In this document: piece by piece, positions 15,599-23,697 of the stretch | Numbering within the stretch: the first letter of the stretch is position 1 | Layout of the letters: every line of letters begins with the position of its first letter | DNA from: Anaerozeibacter quisquiliarum | GTDB lineage: Bacteria > Bacillota > Clostridia > Christensenellales > Aristaeellaceae | NCBI GenBank assembly: GCA_051162045.1 | Contig: JBISDI010000014.1 | Direction: 5' to 3' (one strand) | DNA length: 64,000 bases | Program-made: the position numbers and the translations under genes | Notes under the pieces: generated by a model | Database searches by the model: none | What the model was told of the DNA's origin: nothing | Seen by the model: the letters and a program-made list of their open reading frames with translations, nothing else

Positions 15599-16993
15599 TC
15601 AAAAGACCAGTGTTTTCACGACCACGGGCAGCACCCGCCCGTCCAGCATCGGCTCGCCGATATCGATCGCGTCGCCGTAGGACAGCGACACGCCGTCGAG
15701 GCATACCAGCGGCCTCTCGCCGCCGCGCCGGCGCGCGAGCGCCTGTCCCAGCGCCTTGGCCATGTCGCGCGCCATCACGATCACCGGGCAGTCCGCGTCC
15801 GCGAGCGCCTGCGCAAGCGCGTCCGCCGTCCGCTCGATGTCGTCAAAGCCCGGCTGCGCCAGCCCCTCGAACCCGATCGCGCAGGGGTCGCCCACCGCGC
15901 GGCGCGCCTGCCGGGTCGCCTGGGCGAGGCCCTCGATGTGCGCGCGCTCCGACAGCGGCACCCGCGCGACCGGCAACCCCACAATCGGGAACGCCGCGCG
16001 TTCGTAGGAAATGGTGCTCCCGCTGACGTTCATGCTGTAGCTGCCCGCGCCGATCGCGGTGGCGTGAAGCGTCTCGCGCGGCCGGAGCACGCGCGCGGCG
16101 CTGAAGAACCGCGAGTGCGCCAACGCCTCGCCGAGCAGCGGCCCGATGTCGTCGAACATCGCGCTCGGCGCGCAGCCGTTGTACACGCAGTCGGCCACGC
16201 CGCCCGAAAAGGTGATGATATCGGGCCGCAAATCGTCCGCCATCGCGTGCTCCGTCACCATCCGGTCGTGCAACGGCGTACGCGGCCTAAGCCCCACGGC
16301 CTCCTCGAGCACCTGTGCCATCCGCTCGGCGATCCGGCGCGCGTCGTTATCGTCCAACCGCTCGCCCACCCGGACGGTCAGCCCCAGCTCGCGCACGAGC
16401 GGGAGCAGCCGCTCCGATACCCCGCGCACCGCGCCGCTGTGCGGATCGCGCCGGATCAGCCGCCCGCCGATGTTCATCGAGCCCATGGCGAGGGGTTCGC
16501 CCGCGTCGAACAGGCAGATGTTGCTGGTGCCGCCGCCCACGTCCAGATTGAGCACGCGAGAGCGGCGCTCCTCTGATATCGCCGCCGCGCCCGAGCCCTT
16601 GCCCGCCAGCACGGCCTCGAGGTCGGGCCCGGCGGTCGCGACCACGAAGTCGCCCGCGAATCCGGACAGCGCCTCGGTCACCGCGCGCGCGCCCAGCTTG
16701 TGCGCGGTCTCGCCGGTGATGATTACCGCGCCCACGTCGATCGACTGGGGGCTGATCCCCGCGGCCCGGTAGTCCTCGGCAATCAGCGCGGCAACGCCTT
16801 CGGCGTCGATGGCGTCGCTTCCCTGAAGCGGCGTCAGCCGAACCGGAGCACGGAAGAGCACACGCTTGTCCGAAAGCTCTACGCGCGGCAACGCGAACGC
16901 GGGCGCGGCATTGGCGAGGCGCATGCTCGAAAATACGCATTGGGTGGTGGATGTGCCGATATCGATGCCGACGCTGAGCAGTTCCCGCTCCAT
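15599..16993 (-). CDS. eutA: ethanolamine ammonia-lyase reactivase
   Basis: 464 residues from an ATG at 16993 behind GGAGATGAGG. ASKHA-type ATPase signatures: VGIDIGTSTTQCVFSSM near the N-terminus and LNLDVGGGTSNICLFDAGE in the middle. EutA exchanges damaged cobalamin in EutBC using ATP. It is the first gene of the operon, about 35 nt after the predicted transcription start. Confidence 0.93.
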   Translation of the reverse strand: MERELLSVGIDIGTSTTQCVFSSMRLANAAPAFALPRVELSDKRVLFRAPVRLTPLQGSDAIDAEGVAALIAEDYRAAGISPQSIDVGAVIITGETAHKLGARAVTEALSGFAGDFVVATAGPDLEAVLAGKGSGAAAISEERRSRVLNLDVGGGTSNICLFDAGEPLAMGSMNIGGRLIRRDPHSGAVRGVSERLLPLVRELGLTVRVGERLDDNDARRIAERMAQVLEEAVGLRPRTPLHDRMVTEHAMADDLRPDIITFSGGVADCVYNGCAPSAMFDDIGPLLGEALAHSRFFSAARVLRPRETLHATAIGAGSYSMNVSGSTISYERAAFPIVGLPVARVPLSERAHIEGLAQATRQARRAVGDPCAIGFEGLAQPGFDDIERTADALAQALADADCPVIVMARDMAKALGQALARRRGGERPLVCLDGVSLSYGDAIDIGEPMLDGRVLPVVVKTLVF

Positions 16994-17034
16994 CGCCTCA
17001 TCTCCATTCCAGCGCCTGGTCCATCTGCCCGTGT

Positions 17035-17064
17035 ATTGTATCACCGCACCGGGGGATTTGTCAA
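17035..17064 (-). promoter_or_regulatory. promoter of the eut operon
   Basis: On the minus strand TTGACA (17064-17059), 18 bp, TACAAT (17040-17035). Transcription would start near 17028 and leave a leader of only about 35 nt before eutA, too short for a cobalamin riboswitch or an ANTAR antiterminator leader. Confidence 0.7.
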
Positions 17065-17104
17065 ACGCATGCTCTCGATATTTTAAGAATGTTTCGCCGC
17101 CGTC

Positions 17105-17161
17105 TTGACAACGGTTGGCAATTTGGTATAATCAACCTATGCAAGACCGTCGCAAACGGTC
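17105..17161 (+). promoter_or_regulatory. promoter and leader hairpin of the ABC importer
   Basis: TTGACA (17105-17110), 16 bp, TATAAT (17127-17132). A short hairpin GACCGT-CGCAA-ACGGTC (17145-17161) follows in the leader. The promoter faces away from the eut promoter about 40 bp to the left. Confidence 0.75.
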
Positions 17162-17191
17162 GAGAAAACGCAGAAAGGATCGTGTCACTTA

Positions 17192-18289
17192 ATGAAGAAA
17201 GTATTCGCGCTGCTGCTCGCCGCCCTGATGATGTTGTCCGCCTCCGCCGCGTTTGCCACCGCCGCCGAGGAGGCCGCGGGCAAGGCCGCAACCATGAGCT
17301 ACGACGAGTTGCTGGCCGCCGCCAAGCAGGAGGGCAAGGTGTTCTCCGTGGGTATGCCCGACGAATGGGCCAACTGGAAGGATCTGTGGGCGCATATGCG
17401 CAGCCTGGGCATTGAGACCAGCGACACCGACATGTCCTCCGCCGAGGAGCTGGCCCGCTTCGCGTTGCAGGGCAAGGCCGACGCCGATATCGGCGACATC
17501 GGCCTGTCGATGACCGGCGTCGCGCTGGAGCAGGATCTGCTGCTGCCGTTCAAGACCAGCCACTGGGATTCGATCCCGGACTACGCCAAGGATGCCGACG
17601 GCAAATGGATCGAAGCCTACACCTGCTCGACCGCCTTCATCACCGACCTTGAGAACGTCAAGGAAGCCCCCACCAGCTGGCAGGATCTGCTTAAGGGCGA
17701 TTATCCGGTGTGGATCGGCGACATCGAGAAGGCCTCCCAGGCCTACACCGGCGTACTGGCCTGCGCCTACTCGCTGGGCGGAGACGAAACCAACCTCGAG
17801 CCCGCGATGGCGTTCTTCGCGGAGCTGGCCAAGCAGGGCCGCCTGATTACCAGCAACCCCTACGTCGAGAACCTCGAGAAGGGCGAAGTCGGCGTGGCCG
17901 TGGTGTGGGACTTCAACGCGCTGGGCTATGCCGAGACCATCTATAGGAACTCCGGCAAGGAAGACGGCCGCTTCGGCGTCACCGTGCCCTCCGACGGCAC
18001 CGTGACCTCCGGCTACGCCAGCGTCATCAATAAGTACGCCAACAATCCCTACGCCGCCATGCTGGTGCGCGAGGTCATGCTGAGCGACGTCGGCCAGGAG
18101 TTCCTGGCGCTGGGCCATGCCCGCCCGATCCGCACCGACGTCAACTTCTCCGACACCGCCAAGGCCTCGATCCTCGACGATGCGCAGTACTCAAACGTCT
18201 ACATCATCAAGGACTGGGCGGCCTGGGATGCGACCGTGTCCGAACTGCCCGAGCTGTGGGCCGAGAACGTGGCCATCCACATGAACTAG
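17192..18289 (+). CDS. ABC importer substrate-binding protein
   Basis: 365 residues with a cleavable signal peptide (MKKVFALLLAALMMLSASAA), no lipobox cysteine. The mature part resembles the class of binding proteins that includes iron(III), thiamine, polyamine and 2-aminoethylphosphonate binders (DLLKGDYPVWIGDIEKASQA, GEVGVAVVWDFNALGYAE). The ligand cannot be read from sequence. First gene of a four-gene importer, divergent from the eut operon with about 200 bp between start codons; a link to ethanolamine-containing compounds is speculative. Confidence 0.85.
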   Translation: MKKVFALLLAALMMLSASAAFATAAEEAAGKAATMSYDELLAAAKQEGKVFSVGMPDEWANWKDLWAHMRSLGIETSDTDMSSAEELARFALQGKADADIGDIGLSMTGVALEQDLLLPFKTSHWDSIPDYAKDADGKWIEAYTCSTAFITDLENVKEAPTSWQDLLKGDYPVWIGDIEKASQAYTGVLACAYSLGGDETNLEPAMAFFAELAKQGRLITSNPYVENLEKGEVGVAVVWDFNALGYAETIYRNSGKEDGRFGVTVPSDGTVTSGYASVINKYANNPYAAMLVREVMLSDVGQEFLALGHARPIRTDVNFSDTAKASILDDAQYSNVYIIKDWAAWDATVSELPELWAENVAIHMN

Positions 18290-18312
18290 CCGTCAGAAAT
18301 TCACCTGTGATT

Positions 18313-18342
18313 TGTGGGGCTGCGCCACTGTGCAGCCCCACA
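18313..18342 (+). promoter_or_regulatory. intercistronic hairpin
   Basis: An 11-bp stem TGTGGGGCTGC / GCAGCCCCACA between the binding-protein gene and the first permease. Without a T tract it probably acts as a processing or partial-termination stem that keeps the binding protein in excess. Confidence 0.5.
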
Positions 18343-18367
18343 TCCTATCGTGAGGGGGTGCCCCGAA

Positions 18368-19231
18368 TTGAGAAAGAAGCGCCGGTTTAACGGGTTTTAC
18401 GCGGTCACGATGACGGCCTTTGTGCTGTTGGTGGCCGCGTTCATGGGCCTGCCGGTGATCCGACTGGTCACTTCATCGCTGTCCGCGCCCGGCACGGGCG
18501 GATTCAGCCTCGAAAACTACGAAAAGATCCTCTTCAGCGCCTACTACCATCAGAGCTTCGGCAACTCCGTGCTGCTGTCGCTCCAGTCGAGCGTGTACGG
18601 CATCCTGATCGCGCTGTTCTGCTCCTACGCCATCACCCGGTTCGCAGGCGAGCGCACGCAGAGCAACCTGCTGGTGGTGGTCAACATGACCAGCAACTTC
18701 TCCGGGCTGCCGCTGGGCTTCGCGCTCACGCTGATGCTGGGCAACACCGGCATGTTCATGATCCTTTTATCAAAATTCGGGATTGATCTTTCAAAGAGCT
18801 TTTCGATCTACTCGGTGCAGGGCCTGGTGATCGCCTACACCTACTTCCAGGTGCCGCTGGGCGTGATGCTGCTCTACCCGATCTATCGGGGCATCAAGGA
18901 CGACTGGAAGGAAGCCGCCAAGGTGCTCGGCGCGTCAACCTCCCAGTTCTGGCTGCGCATCGGCGTGCCCTCGATCCTGCCGAGTGTGCTCAGCACCTTC
19001 TCGGTGCTGTTCGCCAATGCCATGGGCGCCTACGCCACCGCCTACTACCTGGTCAGCTCGAGCTACAACATCGTGCCCATCCGTATCAGCGCCCTGATGT
19101 CGGGCGACGTGCGCACCAAGCCGGAACTTGGCAGCGCGCTGGCGGTCACGCTGGCGATGGTGCTGATCGTGGCGATGCTGATTAACGACTGGGCCTCGCG
19201 CGTGGCCAGCCAAAGGGGGCTGAAGACGTGA
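18368..19231 (+). CDS. ABC importer permease 1
   Basis: 287 residues from a TTG at 18368 behind GAGGGGG (MRKKRRFNGFYAVTMTAFVL). Six hydrophobic segments and the EAA loop EAAKVLGASTSQFWLRIGVP identify a BPD-type permease. Overlaps the next permease gene by 4 nt. Confidence 0.88.
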   Translation: MRKKRRFNGFYAVTMTAFVLLVAAFMGLPVIRLVTSSLSAPGTGGFSLENYEKILFSAYYHQSFGNSVLLSLQSSVYGILIALFCSYAITRFAGERTQSNLLVVVNMTSNFSGLPLGFALTLMLGNTGMFMILLSKFGIDLSKSFSIYSVQGLVIAYTYFQVPLGVMLLYPIYRGIKDDWKEAAKVLGASTSQFWLRIGVPSILPSVLSTFSVLFANAMGAYATAYYLVSSSYNIVPIRISALMSGDVRTKPELGSALAVTLAMVLIVAMLINDWASRVASQRGLKT

Positions 19232-20025
19232 AGAAAAGTTACGGGAAGACCGGATTCACCCCCAAGCTGATCGTCATTTTGCTGATGGTATACCTGTTCG
19301 CGCCGTTCATCATCACGGGGCTGTACTCGGTCGCCTCCAAGTGGAGCAACACCGTGCTGCCCGAGGGCTACACCGCCACCTACTACCGCGAGATGTTCAC
19401 CTCGGCGCGGTTCTGGATGGCGGTCGGGCGCAGCGTGTTCATCAGCGTCCTGGGCGTGGCGCTCGCGATCGCGGTAATGACGCCGCTGGTGTTCGCAATC
19501 GCGGCGTTCTCCCCCAAGCTCGAGCGCGCGATGAAGGTGCTGACGCTGCTGCCCTACGCGATTCCGGGCGTCATCAGCGCGGCGGCGCTCTTGCAGGCCT
19601 ACGGCGGCACCGCGATGCCGATGGTGCTGGTACTGGCGGGCGCGTACTTCGTGCTGATCATGCCGCTGGTGTATTCGGGCGTGAGCAACGCCATGTACGC
19701 CATGGACATTGTGTCGGTGACGGAAGCCGCGCGCACGCTGGGCGCGTCGACGCTCACCACCTTCCTGCGCATCATCGTGCCGGGCATCGCGCCGGGTATC
19801 CTGGTGTCCACGCTGCTCAGCTTCTCGACGCTGTTCGGCGAATTCGTGGTGGTCAACCTGCTGATCGGCGGCAGCTTTGAGACGGTGCAAATCTACCTGT
19901 ACCTGATTATGAAGCAGACCGGCCACCTGTCGAGCGCGGTCGTGGTCATCTACGTGTTCATCATGACGGTGATCTGCGCGCTCATCATTGCACTGACGGG
20001 CGGCAAGCGCAAGAAAGGGGCTTAG
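19228..20025 (+). CDS. ABC importer permease 2
   Basis: 265 residues, GTG start inside an ACGTGAAG overlap with the previous stop. Six membrane segments; EAA motif EAARTLGASTLTTFLRIIVP. Forms the heterodimeric channel with permease 1. Confidence 0.9.
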   Translation: MKKSYGKTGFTPKLIVILLMVYLFAPFIITGLYSVASKWSNTVLPEGYTATYYREMFTSARFWMAVGRSVFISVLGVALAIAVMTPLVFAIAAFSPKLERAMKVLTLLPYAIPGVISAAALLQAYGGTAMPMVLVLAGAYFVLIMPLVYSGVSNAMYAMDIVSVTEAARTLGASTLTTFLRIIVPGIAPGILVSTLLSFSTLFGEFVVVNLLIGGSFETVQIYLYLIMKQTGHLSSAVVVIYVFIMTVICALIIALTGGKRKKGA

Positions 20026-20029
20026 CGGC

Positions 20030-21031
20030 ATGAGCTATATCGAAATCAAAAACGTGGTCAAGCGCTTCGGCGAGGTGACGGTGCTCAAGAATATCTCGCT
20101 GACGGTCAATCAGGGCGAGATGGTCACGCTGCTCGGGCCCTCGGGCTGCGGCAAATCGACCCTGCTGCGCGCCGTGGCCGGGCTCAACGACATCAACGAG
20201 GGGCGCGTGTTCATCGACGGCAAGGACGTGACCGACATCGACGCGCGCCGGCGCCAGGTGGGCATGGTGTTTCAGAGCTACGCGCTGTTCCCCAACATGA
20301 ACGCCGAGCAGAACATCGCGTTCGGGCTGACGATTGAGAAGCGGCCCAAGGATGAAATCAAACGCCGCGTGGCCGAGATGATCGAGTTGGTTGGCCTTTC
20401 CGGTAAGGAGCGCCGCCGCCCGTCGCAACTGTCGGGCGGGCAGCAGCAACGCGTGGCGCTGGCGCGCGCGCTCGTCATGAACCCCAAGGTGCTGCTGCTC
20501 GACGAGCCGCTGTCGGCGCTCGACGCTCAAATCCGCCAGAACCTGCGCGTGCAGATCCGCGATATCCAATTGAAGATGCACATCACCGCCATCTTCGTCA
20601 CCCACGATCAGGAGGAGGCCATGTCGATCAGCGACCGGGTATTTGTGATGCACGACGGCGTGATCGCGCAGTCCGGCTCGCCCCAGGACATCTACCAACA
20701 CCCGCGCAGCGAGTTCGTGGCGCGCTTCATCGGCCACTACAATGTGCTCACACCCGACGAGGCGCGCAAGGCCGGCATTGCCGCCCCCGATTGCAAGGTG
20801 GTGGCGATCCGCCCCGAGGCCATCGGCCAGCAGCCGGGCGAGGGACGTCATGCGCTCTCGGGCAAGGTGACCGGCGTGTCGATGCTGGGCAGCGTCATGC
20901 GCTACCAGCTGGACGTAAAGGGGGTCCCGATGTCCGCCGAATTCGTCAACCATGAGCTCGCCCGCCTGAACATGGGCGACGAGGTGACGCTGTACGTGGC
21001 GGACAAGGACGTGGTGAGCGTGAAGGAGTGA
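20030..21031 (+). CDS. ABC importer ATPase
   Basis: 333 residues. Walker A GPSGCGKST, signature LSGGQQQRVALARAL, Walker B VLLLDEPLSALD, switch VTHDQEEAM. The C-terminal 100 residues form a TOBE-type domain (VAIRPEAIG...). It belongs to the subfamily that powers iron, polyamine, thiamine and phosphonate importers. Confidence 0.93.
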   Translation: MSYIEIKNVVKRFGEVTVLKNISLTVNQGEMVTLLGPSGCGKSTLLRAVAGLNDINEGRVFIDGKDVTDIDARRRQVGMVFQSYALFPNMNAEQNIAFGLTIEKRPKDEIKRRVAEMIELVGLSGKERRRPSQLSGGQQQRVALARALVMNPKVLLLDEPLSALDAQIRQNLRVQIRDIQLKMHITAIFVTHDQEEAMSISDRVFVMHDGVIAQSGSPQDIYQHPRSEFVARFIGHYNVLTPDEARKAGIAAPDCKVVAIRPEAIGQQPGEGRHALSGKVTGVSMLGSVMRYQLDVKGVPMSAEFVNHELARLNMGDEVTLYVADKDVVSVKE

Positions 21032-21050
21032 CGGGACGGGGAACGGACTC

Positions 21051-21100
21051 GTCCTGAAAACAGGGGTGTTGCCCTTCGGCAGCACCCCTGTTTTCAGGAC
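21051..21100 (+). terminator. long hairpin with UUCG loop
   Basis: A 23-24 bp, almost perfect stem (GTCCTGAAAACAGGGGTG ... CACCCCTGTTTTCAGGAC) closes on a cUUCGg tetraloop. It ends the importer operon; no T tract follows. Confidence 0.7.
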
Positions 21101-21104
21101 ATTG

Positions 21105-21185
21105 GGTGCGCCGGGATTCCGACCCAGACCCCGCTCAAAGGCTTTGCCCCTAAGAATCCCTTCACCGCTCGCGCGGGGGATGCTC
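21105..21185 (-). repeat. dispersed intergenic repeat, copy A
   Basis: On the minus strand GCGCGAGCGGTGAAGGG, then a segment like AGGGGCAAAGCCTTTGAG and GCGGGGTCTGGG. Related copies are at 51293-51370 and 55498-55600. Confidence 0.45.
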
Positions 21186-21208
21186 CGATGCCATATCCAA
21201 ATGGGCGA

Positions 21209-21237
21209 TTGCGCAGGTGTGCGGGGCATGCTATAAT
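21209..21237 (+). promoter_or_regulatory. promoter of zapA operon
   Basis: TTGCGC (21209-21214), 17 bp, TATAAT (21232-21237). Confidence 0.6.
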
Positions 21238-21262
21238 GAAGGCTGAAATGGAGGGACCGCCC

Positions 21263-21559
21263 ATGGAGAAGACGCGCACCACCGTGCAGATCGCGGGCAA
21301 GGAATATACGATGACCAGCTATGACCCCGAGGCTTATGTGCAGCGCGTGGCCGGCTATGTCGATCGCAAGATGAACGAGCTGTCGCTGGCGACCCGGCTG
21401 CCCGCCGCGCAGCTGGCCGTGCTCACCGCGCTCAACGTGGCCGACGATATGCTCAAGGCCCACGACGAAAACAACCGGCTCAAGCGCGAGCTGGCCCAGG
21501 CGCTCGCCCAAGTCGACGGCATGAAGGCCAAACTCAAGCTCAAAGGAGTCCAGGCCTAG
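21263..21559 (+). CDS. zapA: cell division protein ZapA
   Basis: 98 residues from an ATG behind GGAGGGA. The N-terminal VQIAGKEYTMTSYDPEAYVQ and following YVDRKMNEL, then a C-terminal coiled coil (ENNRLKRELAQALAQVDGMK), match ZapA, which bundles FtsZ at the division ring. Its TAG stop overlaps the GTG start of the U32 gene, a common pairing in Clostridia. Confidence 0.88.
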   Translation: MEKTRTTVQIAGKEYTMTSYDPEAYVQRVAGYVDRKMNELSLATRLPAAQLAVLTALNVADDMLKAHDENNRLKRELAQALAQVDGMKAKLKLKGVQA

Positions 21560-23691
21560 TGGCCGGATCGCACATGGAGCTGCTGGCCCCGGCGGGCGAC
21601 GCTGCGGCGCTTGAAGCCGCGCTCAAGGGCGGCGCGGACGCGATCTACCTCGGCACCGCCGAGCTCAACGCGCGTCGGACCGCGGGCAATTTTGACGAAC
21701 CGGCGCTTATGCGCGCCGCCGAGCGCTGCCACGAGCGCGAGGTCAAGCTGTACGTCACCGTCAACACGCTGGTCAAGCCGTCCGAGCTTTCGCTGCTCGA
21801 AAAGGTGGCCTCGTGGCTGGCCGCGGCCGGCGTCGACGGCGCGATCGTGCAGGATCTGGGCGCGGCGGCGGCGCTTCGGCAGATGCTGCCCCGTCTTGCC
21901 CTGCACGCCAGCACGCAGATGGCCGTACACAACCCGCAGGGCGTGCGCTACATCAAGAACCTGGGGTTCTCGCGCGCGGTACTGGCGCGGGAGTTGACCT
22001 TTGACGAGATCGCGCAGTGCGCCTGCGAGGGCGTGGAGCTCGAGGTGTTCGCCCACGGCGCGCTGTGTACCGGCTGTTCGGGGCAATGCCTGTTCTCGAG
22101 CATGGTTGGCGGACGCAGCGGCAACCGCGGGCTATGCGCCCAGCCCTGTCGGCTGCCCTACCGGCTGAGCGGGCCGCTATGCGAGGCGGCGGGCGACCTG
22201 CTGTCGCCCAAGGACCTGATGACGCTCGCCCACCTTGACGAGCTCAAGCGCGCCGGCGCGCGCAGCCTGAAACTCGAGGGGCGGCTCAAGGGGCCGGACT
22301 ACGTCTACGCGGTCACCAGCGCCTACCGGCGCGCGCTCGACGGCGAGCGCGTGGACGCGCGGGTGCTTTCCGGCGTGTTCAACCGCGGCTACACCGCCGG
22401 CTACGGGCCGGGCGTGGACGACAGGGCGCTGATGAGCGACCCGAACGAGCAGCACGTCATCCATACGGCGGGAGAAATCCCCGCGCCGCGCGAGCGGCTG
22501 TGCGAAGTCAACGGAACGCTTACGGCGCGCGTGGGCGCGCGGCTTGCGCTCACGCTGTCGGACGGGGCCTGCCGGGCCGAGGCGCTGGGCGAACCCGTTG
22601 CGCGCGCCGAGCGCCGGGGCATCGACCATGCGCGCGCGACCGAGCAGGTCGGCAAGACGGGCGGCACGCCCTACCGGCTGGCGGCGCTTACGATCGACGC
22701 GGACGAGGACGCCTTCGTCTCCGCCGCGGCGCTCAACGCGCTCAGGCGCGCGGCGCTCGAGCAGCTGGGCAAGCTGCGGGCGGAGCGCTTTCGCGGCATG
22801 GGCCGGGCGGTAAGGCCGCTGGAAGTGCCCGAGCTGCCGTTCCAGCGCGAGGCAAAGCCGCTTTTGTGCGTCGAGGCGTCCGATGCTTCCGTGCTCGAGC
22901 GCGCCGGGGCCTGGGGCGCGGATGAACTGATCTGGTCGCCAAGCGACGTGACCGAGGCCGGCCTTGCGCGCGCGCCCGGGTTTCCCTTTACGTTGGCACT
23001 GCCGCCCACGCTGTCGGGAGACGACCTCAATCGGGTGCACGGATGGGCGCAGGACAACCCCCGCATTCAAGGGGTGCTGTGCGCCAACGTCGCCCACCTC
23101 GCGCTTAAATGGCCGGGCGAGGCGCGCGCCGACTACGCGATGAACGCGGCCAACCCGCTGAGCGTACAGACAATCGGCATGCCCTGCATGCCGTCGGTCG
23201 AGTTGACCGCGGCCGAGATTCTCAAGCTGCCGGGCGAACGGGAACTGCTGATCTACGGGCGCGTGCAGCTGATGCAGCTGCGGCACTGCCCGCTGAACGG
23301 AGCGCTGGGCGGCGGCCTCCACGCGCGCTGCACGCGCTGCGACCGGGGCGACCTGGGCGACCGGTGTGAGCCGGGCGAAGGCCTGGACGCGCACGTATTG
23401 ATCGACCGCAAGGGGGCGCGGTTCCCGCTTTCGCGGCTGAAGACGGCTTCAGGCTGCATCGTGCGGGTGCTGTCGGATCGGCCCATGCTGCTGTTGCGCC
23501 GCCTGAACAAGCTGCCCGCCGCCGCGCGCTGGCGCGCAATCCTGACGAGCGAAAATGTGGCCGAAGCCGAGGCCGCGGTGCGCTCCGCGCGCGCGGCGCT
23601 CGACGGGTCGGATTTCAAAACAACCCCCGAATGGGCGCTGCTGGACGCGCAGCCGTCCACCACCGGCCATTACTTCCGAGGAGTGGAGTAA
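21559..23691 (+). CDS. U32 family peptidase with DUF3656 region
   Basis: 710 residues, GTG start overlapping the zapA stop. U32 domain: MELLAPAGDAAALEAALKGG, LHASTQMAVHN, EVFAHGALCTGCSGQC, then the cysteine-rich GNRGLCAQPCRLPY. Middle and C-terminal parts match the longer clostridial U32 proteins with a DUF3656 insert. RlhA-like members act in 23S rRNA hydroxylation; the substrate of this one is not known. Confidence 0.9.
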   Translation: MAGSHMELLAPAGDAAALEAALKGGADAIYLGTAELNARRTAGNFDEPALMRAAERCHEREVKLYVTVNTLVKPSELSLLEKVASWLAAAGVDGAIVQDLGAAAALRQMLPRLALHASTQMAVHNPQGVRYIKNLGFSRAVLARELTFDEIAQCACEGVELEVFAHGALCTGCSGQCLFSSMVGGRSGNRGLCAQPCRLPYRLSGPLCEAAGDLLSPKDLMTLAHLDELKRAGARSLKLEGRLKGPDYVYAVTSAYRRALDGERVDARVLSGVFNRGYTAGYGPGVDDRALMSDPNEQHVIHTAGEIPAPRERLCEVNGTLTARVGARLALTLSDGACRAEALGEPVARAERRGIDHARATEQVGKTGGTPYRLAALTIDADEDAFVSAAALNALRRAALEQLGKLRAERFRGMGRAVRPLEVPELPFQREAKPLLCVEASDASVLERAGAWGADELIWSPSDVTEAGLARAPGFPFTLALPPTLSGDDLNRVHGWAQDNPRIQGVLCANVAHLALKWPGEARADYAMNAANPLSVQTIGMPCMPSVELTAAEILKLPGERELLIYGRVQLMQLRHCPLNGALGGGLHARCTRCDRGDLGDRCEPGEGLDAHVLIDRKGARFPLSRLKTASGCIVRVLSDRPMLLLRRLNKLPAAARWRAILTSENVAEAEAAVRSARAALDGSDFKTTPEWALLDAQPSTTGHYFRGVE

Positions 23692-23697
23692 CCGAAC

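Noticed and set aside
18935..20031. Long His/Arg-rich minus-strand frames opposite the ABC permeases
   Set aside because: Typical GC-rich antisense shadows with no ribosome site or family match; the plus-strand genes are certain.
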